Source: Annona cherimola (lineage: Eukaryota; Streptophyta; Magnoliopsida; Magnoliales; Annonaceae). Taken from it: a stretch of 64,000 nt of DNA. Every line of letters begins with the position of its first letter. Within the stretch, counting starts at the first letter, position 1. Below are positions 48,246 through 59,752 of the stretch, in pieces. The notes under the pieces were generated by a model, which saw only the letters and a program-made list of their open reading frames with translations, was not told the DNA's origin and made no database searches. The stretch is taken from NCBI GenBank assembly GCA_030490835.1, contig CM059975.1, positions 9,801,579 through 9,865,578 of the forward strand, in the 5' to 3' direction. Made by a program: the position numbers and the translations under genes.

Positions 48246-51200
48246 TTAGAAACACTTCTTGTGAACAACAGCAGGGCCGCTCTCATCATAGTCTCCCTTG
48301 GTTACATGCTGATTTTGAGGGAACACAACCTTCGCCAGTATGGCACCTCCCATCCATGCAGAATTTTTGGGCAGGTCCTCGGGCATGTATTCTGGAGGCT
48401 GCAATAACCGAACCGAATTACCGACCAAGATATCTCCAATTAAGAACGGTATGCACGACAATTGTTTATGCAAAAACCTTCGGTTGAAAAAGGCATGCTT
48501 CATACTCTGTTGACCTCCCACGGTGGCCAAGTGACTTAGGGGTTGTTTGGTAATTGATATTTTTGCAGAATTGTGGAATGTAGGGACTGAGAAATGCAAT
48601 ATTTTGAAAATAGTATAATTGATATGAGATGATAGGGGTAAAATTAGAATAAATAAGTTTGATGGAGATGATAGGAAAAATGATTGGGATGTGAAGGTAA
48701 AAGTGTAATAAATATTATTATTGATGGAGTGAATGATTGCCTTGTGAAACGTGCTCCACCCCATACTATGGTATCCCACAATTGCAAGAAAACAAACTTC
48801 CCCTTAGATGTAAAGAGTCCAGATTGCTCGTTTGCCAGACCATATAAATATGCGCCAAACAGTAAGATCCGCTAAAGAAAACCAGCTCATATGAACTTAT
48901 GGTCTCTGATCTTTTTCCCGTGCTTCCTCATGCAAATGCAGGATCAAATTGTCCAAAGCACCTTGATGTTTTGGATGGTGCACATTGCAATGGAGCAGGT
49001 AGATAGCAGTATTATTTATCACAACATTGAATGAGAAATCAGGTTTCAAAAGACAGCAAAAATCAATGAATTTTATGTCCTGGAGCTGATGATTTGCTAC
49101 TAATTTTGCATTGTGCCAGATCCACTATTTTAACTCATCAATCAGATGCAACATCCTGCAGAAAAAAGGTCTGCACAATTAAGAGTTCTCATTAACTAGA
49201 TACCTTTATAAGAGCAGGACGAATAGATGCCGAGCATAAATTCGCTTCCTTCTGAAACCGTTCTTCAAAACCTATCACAAGGGGGTAACAATGAGTCAGT
49301 ATGGTAGCGTGATGCATTTCCAGATGCTGCCACCATAAAATGGTCGACAAGGAATTTATTTTTTCAGTTGGCAGGAAGCTGCCGAATGGGCTGTAACTCC
49401 ATTCTTTCTATTTTTTAAGGCGCAAATTCATGAAAAATCGTGTACGTGAATTCCCCAACTTTCAGTGTCATATGGGTGAAAGTCTCTGAAATAGGAAAAG
49501 TTATTACACCAACCCACACCACCCAACACACACAATCTATTAATCTGCTGACAAAATCCAAAATAGGCAGAGATGGGAAAAGAACACATACCAGTCATAG
49601 ATGCAGTACCACCACAAAGCACTGTGTTTTCTATTAATTGCCTCTGGTTTTCAGTCGATACAGTAGAGATACAATGAACAAGCTGTTCGACAATACCTAG
49701 CTCCTCTAAACCCAGTATGGATGGTTGAAATAAAGCTTCACCCACAATAAACCTTTCCCTTTCAACTGTTATCACCTACAAATAAAATTTCAAGTTTAAT
49801 AGATTTTTCCTCAAAACATGAATTTACCAAAAACTAAGCTGCAAAAATCTGTTCGCACAATGGTTAGATAGCAGTAGACTGGTAAAATACAAGCTCAATG
49901 GAGACTAGCATATAGGCAATAGAATTTTGTTCTCTATGAAAATAAAATGTTAACAGTAGTATCTAACACTTAGGATACCTTCTGTATTCCAAAAATAAAC
50001 AGAGATTGAAAAAACCAATACTAATGGTGGGGGAAAAAACTTTTTATCAGATCCTTTGCCAAGAACCTTCCACACCAGGCACCAACATCATATGGCAGTA
50101 CAAATTGGCAACTTCTGGAAGTTTATGCAGCAATCAATAAAGCAGCAGTTGCAAGACACATCAATCAGCAGTCATTTAAAAACATAAACAGGGAGGGACA
50201 AAGTCAGTAATTTTGACGAATATCGCACTTCAGTAGGGCCCAGAACCAAATCAATGAATGCCTTACAAGATGGAAAAGGAAAGGAATTGCTAAATGGAAA
50301 TAATACGAACAATAACCAAAACAGAAGGAAACCTGTCCATCTGGAAGCACATGCTTCTCTACTGGGCATGATTTTAGCTTGTCCTCATAAGCAAATTGAT
50401 CCTCCACACAGCATGCATATTGCTCTTTCAAATTCTCAACATCTGAAATGTCCATCTTTACCAGCGGATTGGATTTGCGAAGCTCATTATAGAGCAAATT
50501 TGTCAAGTCAATACCTCCAATCTCAAATCTTTTTGACGCAATGTGCTGAACAGCACCTTCATAAACTGGTGCAATATCTGTAATACAATGACCAGGGGAT
50601 TTTCTCAGCCATTATTTCATTTCTTTTCATGTCCATCTAACAAGACACAGCCGCCCTAAGTAGCAGAGTCATCCATTAATATTATTTATTTAGAACTCTG
50701 TCAAAATACAGAAACTCAAGGCCTGAATGCATGAAATAAAAATTTCAATTAGCTGCCACTTTCAACGCAAGCCACTAATTATATCCACAGTTAATAACTA
50801 AAAAAAATGATGGCCTTCGAATACTGAAATATAGACAAGTCTGCCATTTAGCATGGTTCTCTCTCAGTTGTCCTCCTTACAATAAATTCACAAGTATGCA
50901 TACTTGAGGAAAATTAACCTGGAAACTCTAACAGGAATAAAAGACCATGAAGCAAGACATGTTACTGGAGTTGGAAGCGTCTGCATGTCAGCTTCAGCAA
51001 ATTCCATTAAACAATAATACAGATACCCAAAATAGCCACATTGATTTGAAAATGTTCCAGAAACAAGGACACACATCAGAGAAAAAACACGCTGGTCACT
51101 AATCTTTTCTAATGAATATATAAATTGTAACATTTAGCGCGTTCAACCATTCAACCATGTACATCGCTGCAATCCATTCTTAATCTTTCACTACACAACA

Positions 51201-52587
51201 TAACCGCTGTTAATCTGCTTCTCTCTGTCCTGTTTATGGCCATTTGTAACAATGGCTATCATGCTTCTCAAAATGCAATCTCCAAAGGAAAAATGAAACC
51301 GTTCAGAAATACAACTGCCTGAGTCCCAATGCAGCGGATTAATGTAGCTTAAAGAGTGCAGTTTAGACTGCTTTTGCCATTGTATATGCTAGTTATCATC
51401 TATCATGCTTTCTACCTTGGTCCTGCTCATTTTCTCAGAGAATTTCATTTCTCAAGGTAGATTTGAGAAGTACTTTCTACAACAACCATACTTTTTCATA
51501 ATTACTTATATTTTCAAATATTATTTCCTGTTAAAAATTTATTAAAAATGTTTTCTTAGAAAAAGTGAATAAGACTAACGTTATTAATTCTGCACGCTGT
51601 TTAACCAAATAAACACCCATGTTATAAAAATAATTACCAATCTTCCCATGGCCGATGTCCACAGTGCAGCCTGAGATGCGTCCTACAGCATAGAGTGACA
51701 GCACTGCTTGTTCAGATGCATAAAATCCAGTGACATTAAATGTTTCAAACATAAGCTGTACAAGTCGCTCTCTAACAGCCTGCAAGGACAATTCAATAAA
51801 AACAATCACAAATGCCTTAACTATAACTTGTTCTGCTTTTTTTAACCCTGAAAAAATGAGTAGCCAGTAACAGAAGTTAATTTTCAGCTGAATTGAATTT
51901 TATAAATGACTGGCAACAGCATCACACTGTGAGGGAGTTTGCCGACCTTAGGTGTTGACAGTGGATCCGTAAACAAAATCTGCCCTTCATTTCCAATCTC
52001 CCATCCGAGACCAGTGTATAGGACGTGGTGCAACAAGTCTTCCATGGCATCCCAGTCTTTTATAAAACCCCTTACAACGGGATCAACTGCAACCTCCTCG
52101 AATGCAGAATCGGTCATTTGTCCATCTTCATGCATGCGTTTCATTTTGGTAGGGATAACCTGGTTTATTTTGTATGAGAAATCAGAAAATAACTAGTAAT
52201 TAATTGAAGTGAATGAAAACGAGATTTACGCTGCTTCTCGAATATGAAACATAAATTACGTAGAACAGTAGAAGGCATAAGAGTTGAGAATTCCATCAGC
52301 AAAAGTGGCCGTTTCTCAGATAAACAACACATTTTTTTACCCAATAGCCAACATTCTATCATTCAGGAAAGAAAGCAAATAAAATTCCCTTCAACCTAGG
52401 TTTCTGAAGCACTGGCGCTTATGTCTTCAACAATTCTAAGTCCTTAGAAGGCATTAGGGTATTGAATGAGAATTTTCATGAAGAAGGAAAGAGAAACGGC
52501 GAGAATTACCATGGCCGGATCTTGATCGGGCACTGCGAATCCGGCTTTGAGCAGCTTTGATCCGGCATCTACTACAACTGCTTCCAT
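48246..52587 (-). CDS. ARP7: Actin-related protein 7, complete (copy 2)
   Basis: Seven exons on the minus strand give 360 residues: 52510-52587, 51947-52159, 51638-51779, 50333-50577, 49592-49775, 49204-49271, 48246-48398; all borders are GT/AG and phases fit. Plant ARP7 is a nuclear actin-like subunit of SWI/SNF-class chromatin remodellers, needed for embryo and organ development in Arabidopsis (family knowledge). The protein opens [16 protein letters not shown], the first phosphate loop of the actin fold. DIGHGKI (138-144) is the second loop, LCGG (279-282) is the adenosine region, and it ends VVHKKCF. The length is close to the roughly 363 residues of the Arabidopsis protein. The start is the only in-frame ATG at the conserved N-terminus. 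Intron 6 holds a Tourist-like MITE (48539-48803). Only this copy is whole; copy 1 loses exons 1-3 to the gap. Confidence 0.95.
48539..48803. mobile_element. Tourist-like MITE in ARP7 intron 6, copy 2
   Basis: Counterpart of 19033-19300, with TTA on both sides (48536-48538, 48804-48806). To its left, copy 2 has 30 bases (about 48506-48535) that copy 1 lacks. Confidence 0.72.
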
Positions 52588-53056
52588 CGTTTCTTCGACA
52601 AGAAGATGGAAAGACCGAAACAGAAAGAACAAGAAAAAGCTCTAAATTCGAATATCCGAGAGTTCACAGGAGCAGGAGCAGAGCATTTTCAAAGAACGAA
52701 TGAAAAGCGCGGGGATTTTTTTCCTCTGGAGTGGAGGAGAAGGGTTTGAATGGGGCGCAAACGGGTTTTTGTGTTTTACAAATTACATATTGGCCTCGTA
52801 GTCTGACGGACTACGCCTCCACTCATACAGTCACTCACCCCACACTGCGCCCGCCCCCCCCCCCCCCCCCCCCCCCCCCACAAACAGCTAACAAAACACC
52901 ATAAACTCATAGTATAGCAGGTGTCGTCTGCAAGATGTGGCGCCACTTTTCTGTATCTTAAATACTGAAAAATCATTTTTTTATTTTTTAAGAAATCTGT
53001 GGGCCTTACCTAAATCTTCCTCACTCTGAAATTTGGTAACTTTTTAAGTTTATTTA
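52588..53056. promoter_or_regulatory. Probable ARP7 promoter region with C26 tract
   Basis: Sequence upstream of the ARP7 start. It has a 26-base C homopolymer (52854-52879) about 270 bases upstream of the ATG, equivalent to a G run on the gene's strand. No clear TATA box was assigned. Homopolymer length is error-prone in assembly. Confidence 0.35.
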
Positions 53057-53151
53057 TTATTTTATTTTGATTTTTGAAAATTGATAAAGGCGGCATGAGT
53101 ACATACACCAACGTTTATTTCATCGATTTTCAAAAATTAAAATAAAATGCC
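53057..53151. repeat. Inverted repeat, about 30-base arms
   Basis: ATTATTTTATTTTGATTTTT followed by GAAAATTGAT on the left pairs with ATCGATTTTCAAAAATTAAA followed by ATAAAATGCC on the right. About 35 bases separate the arms. Probably a small foldback element upstream of ARP7. Confidence 0.6.
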
Positions 53152-53189
53152 AAATAAAATTTTAAAATTGCAAGATTCTATAAGACGAA

Positions 53190-54567
53190 GATCTATATAA
53201 GCCCTGCACATTTATTACCGACCCCTAAGACATCACTCACCTAAGTAAAGTCGACCGACCTTTGAGTGAAATAAAATTTTTGTTTTTTATTTACTCAATC
53301 ATGAAACAAGAATTTAACCGGTTGGACGATGACGTTGAATTCATTGTATTTTTATTTTGAAATACAAGTAGTGATAAAAAATAAAAAATAAAAAAAAATT
53401 GGTACTAGTAGTTCGTGTGCCATGTAAAACAGTGTGCATATACAATTACTTGTTCACCTTTATCCAACCACGTGTTGATTTCAAAACTCAACATAAGAGT
53501 GTTGCACTTTCAAGAAACCGGCTTTGCAAACAAGGAAAAGATCAAAAGATCCAACCTGCGATTGGGATGCAACAACACTTCTAAAACAATCCACGGAAGT
53601 TGGAACTGCGTCAAAACCAAGTAGAGCGCACACTATGGCATGCTTGCCTGTCTCCGTACGGTAGATCTAGTTATTTGTATGATGGCTGTAGACCACTCAC
53701 CCGCACTGCAGGGAGGGTCATCAAGATGTTCTGCAAATCTTCTACTCCATCTGTGTCTTCGGACTTCATGATGGCCCTGGTCCCTAGGTGCCACTTAATC
53801 AGTTGCCAAAAACTGCCCTCACAACTTTAGATGAGTAATATAGTGGGGATTGACCCTGATTCCAGATGTGTTATGGGGCACTATTGTTTGCCAGAAGAAA
53901 TACTGGTTGATCAATCGCACAAGAGATCATGACAAATTGATACACAGCCTAGATATCAGCAAAGGCCCGGCATAGGAGGTGATCATCGGCGCATGCAGAC
54001 GGGAAGAGACGTGCACGTAGACAAACAGTTAAGAAGACTAGGCAGAGAAGAGACGCATGTGTGAAGTGAGAGCATGAGCAGGGAGTGAGCTTTAAATGTC
54101 ACAAGTTGCATGTTGTATAAAAGAGTGATTGTAACAACGGAAGACAGGAAGAGAAATAGATGAGTTTTCCCTCTCAATTCTTTCAATTCCATTCTTAGAT
54201 GAGACAGCGCTCCCGGCCATCGTCGTTGGAGGCAATCTTGGGGCAGAGGAGCATGCCAACAATCCAAGGAAAAAGAGAAAAACAATATTTGGTTGCAGGA
54301 GACCCTTATGGCTCATGTTTGCCTTTGCAATACTTTCCTGTGGCGAAGAGAGAGGGGGGCAAGATTAGGGGAGTTAAAGATTGAAAGGAAATGGTACAAA
54401 GCCTGGAGCTGATTCCATGATCACCGAAGCAATAGCAATTCATATCAAACGTTAATAGGGATGGTATCAAATGAAATGGCCCTTCATTCACAACGAGTGG
54501 CTCAACATGCAAATGGATAGCTAGCTCTTCTTCTTTTTTTCCCCATCCATCATACATACATCAGATC
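53190..54567. other. Intergenic region, no gene confirmed
   Basis: Mid-GC sequence with short ORFs on both strands. A minus-strand frame within about 53670-53815 reads roughly 45 residues (including MKSEDTDGVEDLQNILMT) without stops and could be a coding relic, but I do not recognise it. A TATAAAAG followed by CT-rich sequence near 54115-54190 is reminiscent of an LTR, without supporting ends. Confidence 0.35.
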
Positions 54568-54584
54568 AAAACTCAGCATTTGCA

Positions 54585-54716
54585 ATCACCACTTAGATGA
54601 CCAAGTTGCTAACATAAGTGTGCATGGGGTGTTGGGGTAAGGAGGTCTACATATTGACGTTGGGTAGAGGTAGTGGTCTCGATATCTCACCAACAAAAAT
54701 ATTTTAGAAAAAAAAA
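54585..54716 (+). mobile_element. Short retroposon (SINE-like) with 17-bp target duplication
   Basis: The 17-base direct repeats AAAACTCAGCATTTGCA lie at 54568-54584 and 54717-54733. Between them is a 132-base segment ending in an A tract (about 54707-54716) next to the right repeat. A long target duplication plus a 3' A tail is the mark of LINE-mediated retroposition. A GGTCTCGATATC stretch could be a worn B box, but no clear A box is seen, so a 5'-truncated LINE is also possible. Confidence 0.7.
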
Positions 54717-54877
54717 AAAACTCAGCATTTGCATTAAAACCAAAAGAATTCCGAAGCCATAATAATCACACTAGAGAAGTTACAATTACAATCTTTACTC
54801 ATAAACCAAACAAACAAAACAAATTAATTTTGTATAAACAAATTCAGTGTGGATGATGTCGTGCCTCTTAACCATCT

Positions 54878-55740
54878 CTAGGTCTTAGGCGGCAGGTGCC
54901 GATCCTTAAGTGATCCAAGGGATTCCAAAGCTGACTTCACACAGCTGTTGAAGCTCCTATTCAGCCCACGCAGCCCACCGATGTCGACTCCATGACCCAA
55001 GTGATAATCAGTCTTAAGACTCAGCAGCTTTCTGCGAGCTTCATTCAAACCTGATGCATAGGGGGCAACATTGTTCCATCCATCCCATGCCACGCTTGTC
55101 ATGCCAGGAAGAGCATTTGATCTGGCAAGCTCGGATGCACCAGTTCTTGCTCCTTCCAAAGCTACAGAAGAAAGTTCCATCCCACGTAGTTAAACCAGGG
55201 AGGGCAAAAATGCAGCTACATAATAACATCCAACGGTGTAGAATATACAAGAAGGAGAAATACAACGCAGGCAGTGAGGATTGATGGTAGCGCAATCGGG
55301 TTTGTTGATAGAAGGGATATAAAAATCTCCTAGTTTTCTGCCATGTATATGAACTCTACCACATTAATGTTCCAGCCCCAAATTCAGAGTATTTCTAGTT
55401 GGACAACTAAGTTTTGATTAGATATCTCAAAGGAAGATTGAGACAGTAGTACCGATTTGCAGAGGTGGAAATGGAAGAAAGAAGAGAGTATGATGATACC
55501 AGCGTAAGGAATTCGGAGAAGGAAGTTTGCAGGGAGGCCAATTCCAATGCCAGCAAGAGTGATGCCGACGCTGAAGCCAATGCCGCATCCGGCTCCAACG
55601 TATCCAACCACCTCAGGGCCGAAGCCCGGGCCCCAGCCAACGCCGCATCCCAGGCCGATCCCCATGCCCCAAAACGCCCCCAATGTCGGATGCACTGGGT
55701 TCCATCTCTTGTATCTCCTCAGCAGCCCTTTTATGATCAT
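54878..55740 (-). CDS. AS8: Cadmium-induced protein AS8-like, glycine-zipper protein
   Basis: Two coding exons on the minus strand, 55500-55740 and 54878-55161, give 174 residues; the GT/AG intron is in phase 1. The start ATG opens MIIKGLLRRYKRWNPVHPT, the conserved N-terminus of the plant AS8 family as I recall it. Upstream in-frame MRVVQVL codons are probably leader sequence. Residues 21-70 are strikingly Gly-rich with alternating Gly (GMGIGLGCGVG, GWGPGFG, then GYVGAGCGIG), forming one or two glycine-zipper segments that could pack in a membrane. The second half is polar and helical-looking, rich in Ser, Leu and Lys, ending DRHLPPKT. Family function is unknown beyond the reported cadmium response. 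A 5' leader exon may lie near 56040-56200. A hAT-like element sits just upstream (56375-57734). Confidence 0.82.
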
Positions 55741-56039
55741 CAGGACCTGGACCACTCGCACAGAGACGCAGCAGCTAAGAAGTGGAAGTGTACTATGAGC
55801 GAAAAGACAACAGCACAGTTCCTAAATTCCTTCTCCGATCTTTCCTTTTGAAAGAATCCGGATTCGAACTGGATATACTTCGTCCGTTATCATTTCTTTC
55901 AGTACTTGAGCAGATTGCAATTGCTGGTTAAGAACTTCCATATTCCGGAGAGGAATAAAAAGGTATTTTCTTAAAACAAAAAGAAAATAAATAAATGGAG
56001 CAATTACCAGATTGCCATTACCATGATACCATCCCGCTT

Positions 56040-56374
56040 GCTTCCTCGCGCGCTCTCCTCGCTTTCTTCGCGACGGCGAGACGTCTCTGGATTCCGGAAG
56101 CGAAACGGAGTGGAGCCGCATAAACGGATAAGCCAAGAAGGCTCGCAACCGATAGACGGGGGTACTCATTGCGGCGGGGTCCACCAGTTATTGGCGTCAC
56201 TGCTGCATCAATGCCGTTGAAAGCGAAATAGAGCAGGCGGTGGGTGTGGCCGTGTGGGACGAGCGTGTGACGGAAGCATAGGGTGGCGAAGAGGAAATGG
56301 GTAAAAACTATGCGCAACACGAGACGGTGGCCGTGGCCCGTGGGGCGAGAGTGCGTGATTGGAGCAGTCTTGAG
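56040..56374 (-). promoter_or_regulatory. Probable leader exon / promoter of AS8-like gene
   Basis: GC-rich stretch unlike its surroundings, with a plausible minus-strand splice donor (ATCATG then GTAATGG near 56025). Frames run through it on the minus strand (MSTPVYRLRAFLAYPF) but do not join in phase to the AS8 start, so it is more likely a 5' UTR exon. Confidence 0.4.
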
Positions 56375-57734
56375 CAGGGGTGCGACTTGGTACCGGGTCG
56401 GTCCGAACCCGCCCGACCCGACCCGGTACCAAAACCAACAATGGGTTTTATTTTTTATATTTTTTCAAAAAATAGATCCAGTTTCAACCCGACCCGTAGA
56501 AACCTGAAACCAACACTGGGTTCACATCAACCCGGTACCAAAACCCAACCCAGTCCGAACCCGGTATAATTTATATAATTTTTTCATAAATTATACATGT
56601 TTTTTTTGTCATATTAATATATATACATGTTTCAGGCATTACCAATTCTAGTTCAGACAAATCACCTCTTCCTCCATTACCAAAGCATGCTTGAGGTAAC
56701 TTAATTCCTATGATGATTTTTTTATGATTATTATCTTCTTATTGTTACTAGTTGCATGCATTTTTTTTGTCTAGATTGATGCATATTATTTTCAAAGATG
56801 TAAATTGAGGAGGAAGAACTTGACATTAGAAATGCAGATGGAAATCAAGGGAGAAATTACTTGGAAGTCTTTGAATAGTTTTTTAGTTTTTTTTTAAAAC
56901 TTTGGAGACGTTAACTCATTTGAATTTTGAATTTGTTTAAAAGTGGATGTAAACTTATTTAAACTTGAGATTTGTTTATATTTTCATTTTAAATTTGGAT
57001 TGCACTTAAATTAGATTGGAATGTTGAACTATTATGCTTAGTGTATTTAGATTTAGTTGCTTTGAATAACTGTTATGTGGATTATGTTTGAATTTGAGTT
57101 GGCATGATAAATCTATTTCATATTATACTTTATGTTAGTATGAGAAATCTGTTAGTTTGAATTTCAAATTGTAGTATAAATTCGATTCATATTTTAAGTT
57201 TATTGGTATGACAAGTGGTCAATTTCTATTTTAGCAATTTGTATGTTAAATATTCAATTTGAATTCAATTTTAGCAATTTGTATGATAATGTTTAGTTTC
57301 AACTACAAAGTTGGTATGATATGTTCATTTTCTATTTGCTACACTTGAGTCATTTCCATTAGCTATTAAATAGAAATGACCAACTAGTTATAAAACTAAC
57401 TAATTTGTCATTTATTTGTGTTTATAGGGTGCCAAAAAATTGCTTGCAGAGTTCATTCAAAGAATATCGCAGAATTCAGCATGATGTTGCAGAATTCTTT
57501 GAAAGGATGTTGTAAAATTCAGCGTGAGGCTTGACTTCATAAATATAGGTATGTATATTCTAATAATTTTCTTTTAGATTACAATTAAATTTGGAAAAAA
57601 ACAGTTTATTGGTAACCCGAATTCTAACTCGAAACCAAACCAAAACCAATGCTAACCCGACCCGAACCCGGATTAAATTCTTAGGGTTTGGGTTCACTCC
57701 AATCCGGTATAACCCGACCCGAGTTGCACCCCTA
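56375..57734. mobile_element. Non-autonomous hAT-like element, 1360 bp, perfect 8-bp TSD
   Basis: Flanked by identical GTCTTGAG octamers (56367-56374 and 57735-57742). The left end reads CAGGGGTGCGACTTGG; the right end reverse-complemented reads TAGGGGTGCAACTCGG. Both subterminal regions are dense in ACCCGACCCG/CGGGTCGGGT-type words (56395-56560 and 57650-57720). The interior is AT-rich with no transposase. Target size and the AGGGGTG ends fit the hAT superfamily. Confidence 0.85.
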
Positions 57735-57742
57735 GTCTTGAG

Positions 57743-59752
57743 AACGTTGGCTCCCTCTTCTAATCCGCTTCTAATGTTGTTGTGGCCCCGGAGCGTTTGG
57801 CAGAGGGTGTATGAGTAAAAAATCAAAAAATATATATATACAAATGTCTAAAAATGATAGAATTTAATTTATAAATTAAATACATCTAAACTAACAGTTC
57901 CATCAAAAAAAAACTACCAGTTTTATCGAAAGCTTCTAAAAAAATTATTAAATAGGTTTTGCACCCGGTGCATTAAATCATTAGGCGTATGAGCATCCGT
58001 ATATGTCGGAGCATCATATGGAGTGGGGAGCATATAAAATTGAAAATATATATATATATATAAGACAAAATAACGACTGATAAATATTGGGAGAATTAGT
58101 GAGAACATATAGAAACATAATATAAATGTTGGGACAGAGAACAAATGGAAGGATAAACCAGTGAAAAGATTAAAATATGAGGCGTAGTTAATAGATGACT
58201 AATTCAATACAACTAATTCCACGGTGGCACCTCTTAGTTTTGACCACTTGGATTAAGCAAAATCCGATCTCAATCTTTGTTTTAAATTTGATAAACCTTG
58301 AAGTGGAGTATTTTTAACATACGAACATGATAGAGGAATTTAAAATTTATTATTCTTACCTAGGCTTTGCATGTCATTTTTTATGCGGAATGCGGAGTCG
58401 CCATTGAGTTGAGCAAAGGTGGTTCAACATGCAAACAAGGGACAGCTTACAGCTGCTCAAAACTGACCAGTAACCGAGGGTTGAAATGCCTCATCTGGGA
58501 TGAGGTTAAGATTCAAATCCAATGACCAACAATAATCTTAATAACTGCAAGCACATCGCCCAAATCCAAAAGGGAAAAGTAGACCGATGCTACTGTAAAA
58601 ATTAAGGAAGCGGTACAACTGCCAGAAATGCAACTAATTTCCAGTTCGAATCAAAATTACAAAATAAGACCAACCAAACCGCATATAACTTGGACCAATC
58701 TGCGAAAAGCCTTCCACAGTTCCACGTCAACCGCAGTAACTCGAGTTTAGACGAAGAAACCAATGTAACAACTCCAATGGAAAAATTAATTTCCCATATG
58801 CTGGGGATTTTGAGCTGACAATGCATGGCTTTACATTACCCATAAAAATGGTCCAACAGTAGGCAATCTGACTGGATTTATTGCACCAATCTCCCTGTTT
58901 GCAGCCTGCACGCAGACAACCAGGAAATAGAAGAGATCCAGAATAGCACACATCCAACTCAATTAAGAAGAAGTCTGGTGTATGGTAAAAAGGACAATCC
59001 CATTTAAAAAAAAAAAAAAAAAAAAAAAAAGAACAAAGAAAAATATCTCCCAATTTGAAGTCATGGAAATCTCCAACCACCTTCTCGAACAAAGCCTTGT
59101 TAGGTCATATAATGTCCTTTGCTCATCAAGGAAGGCCCGTGCATAAGAACACATTTTTAACTCCAGAAATCTGCATTGCCCTTCCCAACGATCCCTTATG
59201 AAAGCTAAATCTAAGCATCAATTCTTAGAATAACCTATTCATGGCGTGCATGATTGCTTTGCACTATTTTCATGCATAGCTGATAGCCAGACAAAAATGG
59301 ACTACCATTTATGCAATGCAGACAGAATTCAACTAGAACTGGTGCCCTTGACATCATTAATCAAAAGTACTTATTACCTCCTGAGAGACTTCACAGCCAT
59401 TCCAGTAACACTGCCTGAGACCCTCCACGATTTACAGGGCTGCCTGACCTACCAAGTACAGTGAAAATTTGAAACTCTCTTGTCACAGCTGTGTAGCCAA
59501 GAAAGTGATAATTCGCATCCAAACAAGTTAACTTTACAGGTAGAAAGGCAGAACTAAACAAGCACCAATCATGCACAGCTATAATATCAGTGAGCAATAG
59601 CAGAAGGATGATCAGCTGCAAGAAACTTCCTATATTCTAAGAGAAGCCAATCGCGGTTAAGAGAAGCCATTTGCTAAATGTCCTTGCCTCAAAATATTTC
59701 CAGAGCAACAGTATAAATGCTTTCTGCAATGGAGTTTTTCCTTCAATATGAT
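57743..59752. other. Intergenic region, AS8-like promoter side to DOT2 3' end
   Basis: No gene recognised. 57813-57920 carries a fragment with the foldback-family stem words. (TA)n lies near 58049-58063. About 58480-58535 has GATTCAAATCC, similar to a Pol III B box. A 26-base A tract lies near 59005-59030. The part nearest 59752 is probably DOT2 3' UTR. Confidence 0.45.

Larger units (their letters stand above)
29840..51308. repeat. Direct-repeat copy 2
   Basis: Counterpart of 1-21819. It is preceded by 7.9 kb seen once in the window (21920-29839) and continues without a break past 51308 into the 5' exons of ARP7. The intact ARP7 here shows that this copy carries the complete locus. Intergenic elements of copy 1 recur at about +29.84 to +29.9 kb: foldback 29924-30299, G-boxes near 30385-30523, foldback 32952-33290, dispersed-MITE copies 35356-35867, 36521-36675 and 38361-38765, and foldback 36130-36427. 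Confidence 0.97.

Noticed and set aside
53983..54316. Possible LTR around a TATAAAAG and CT-rich stretch
   Set aside because: No TG..CA ends, primer-binding site, polypurine tract or partner LTR could be found.
55822..56184. N-terminal extension of the AS8-like protein from the upstream frame
   Set aside because: The frame does not join in phase through the visible splice sites to the conserved MIIKGLL start; treated as leader.
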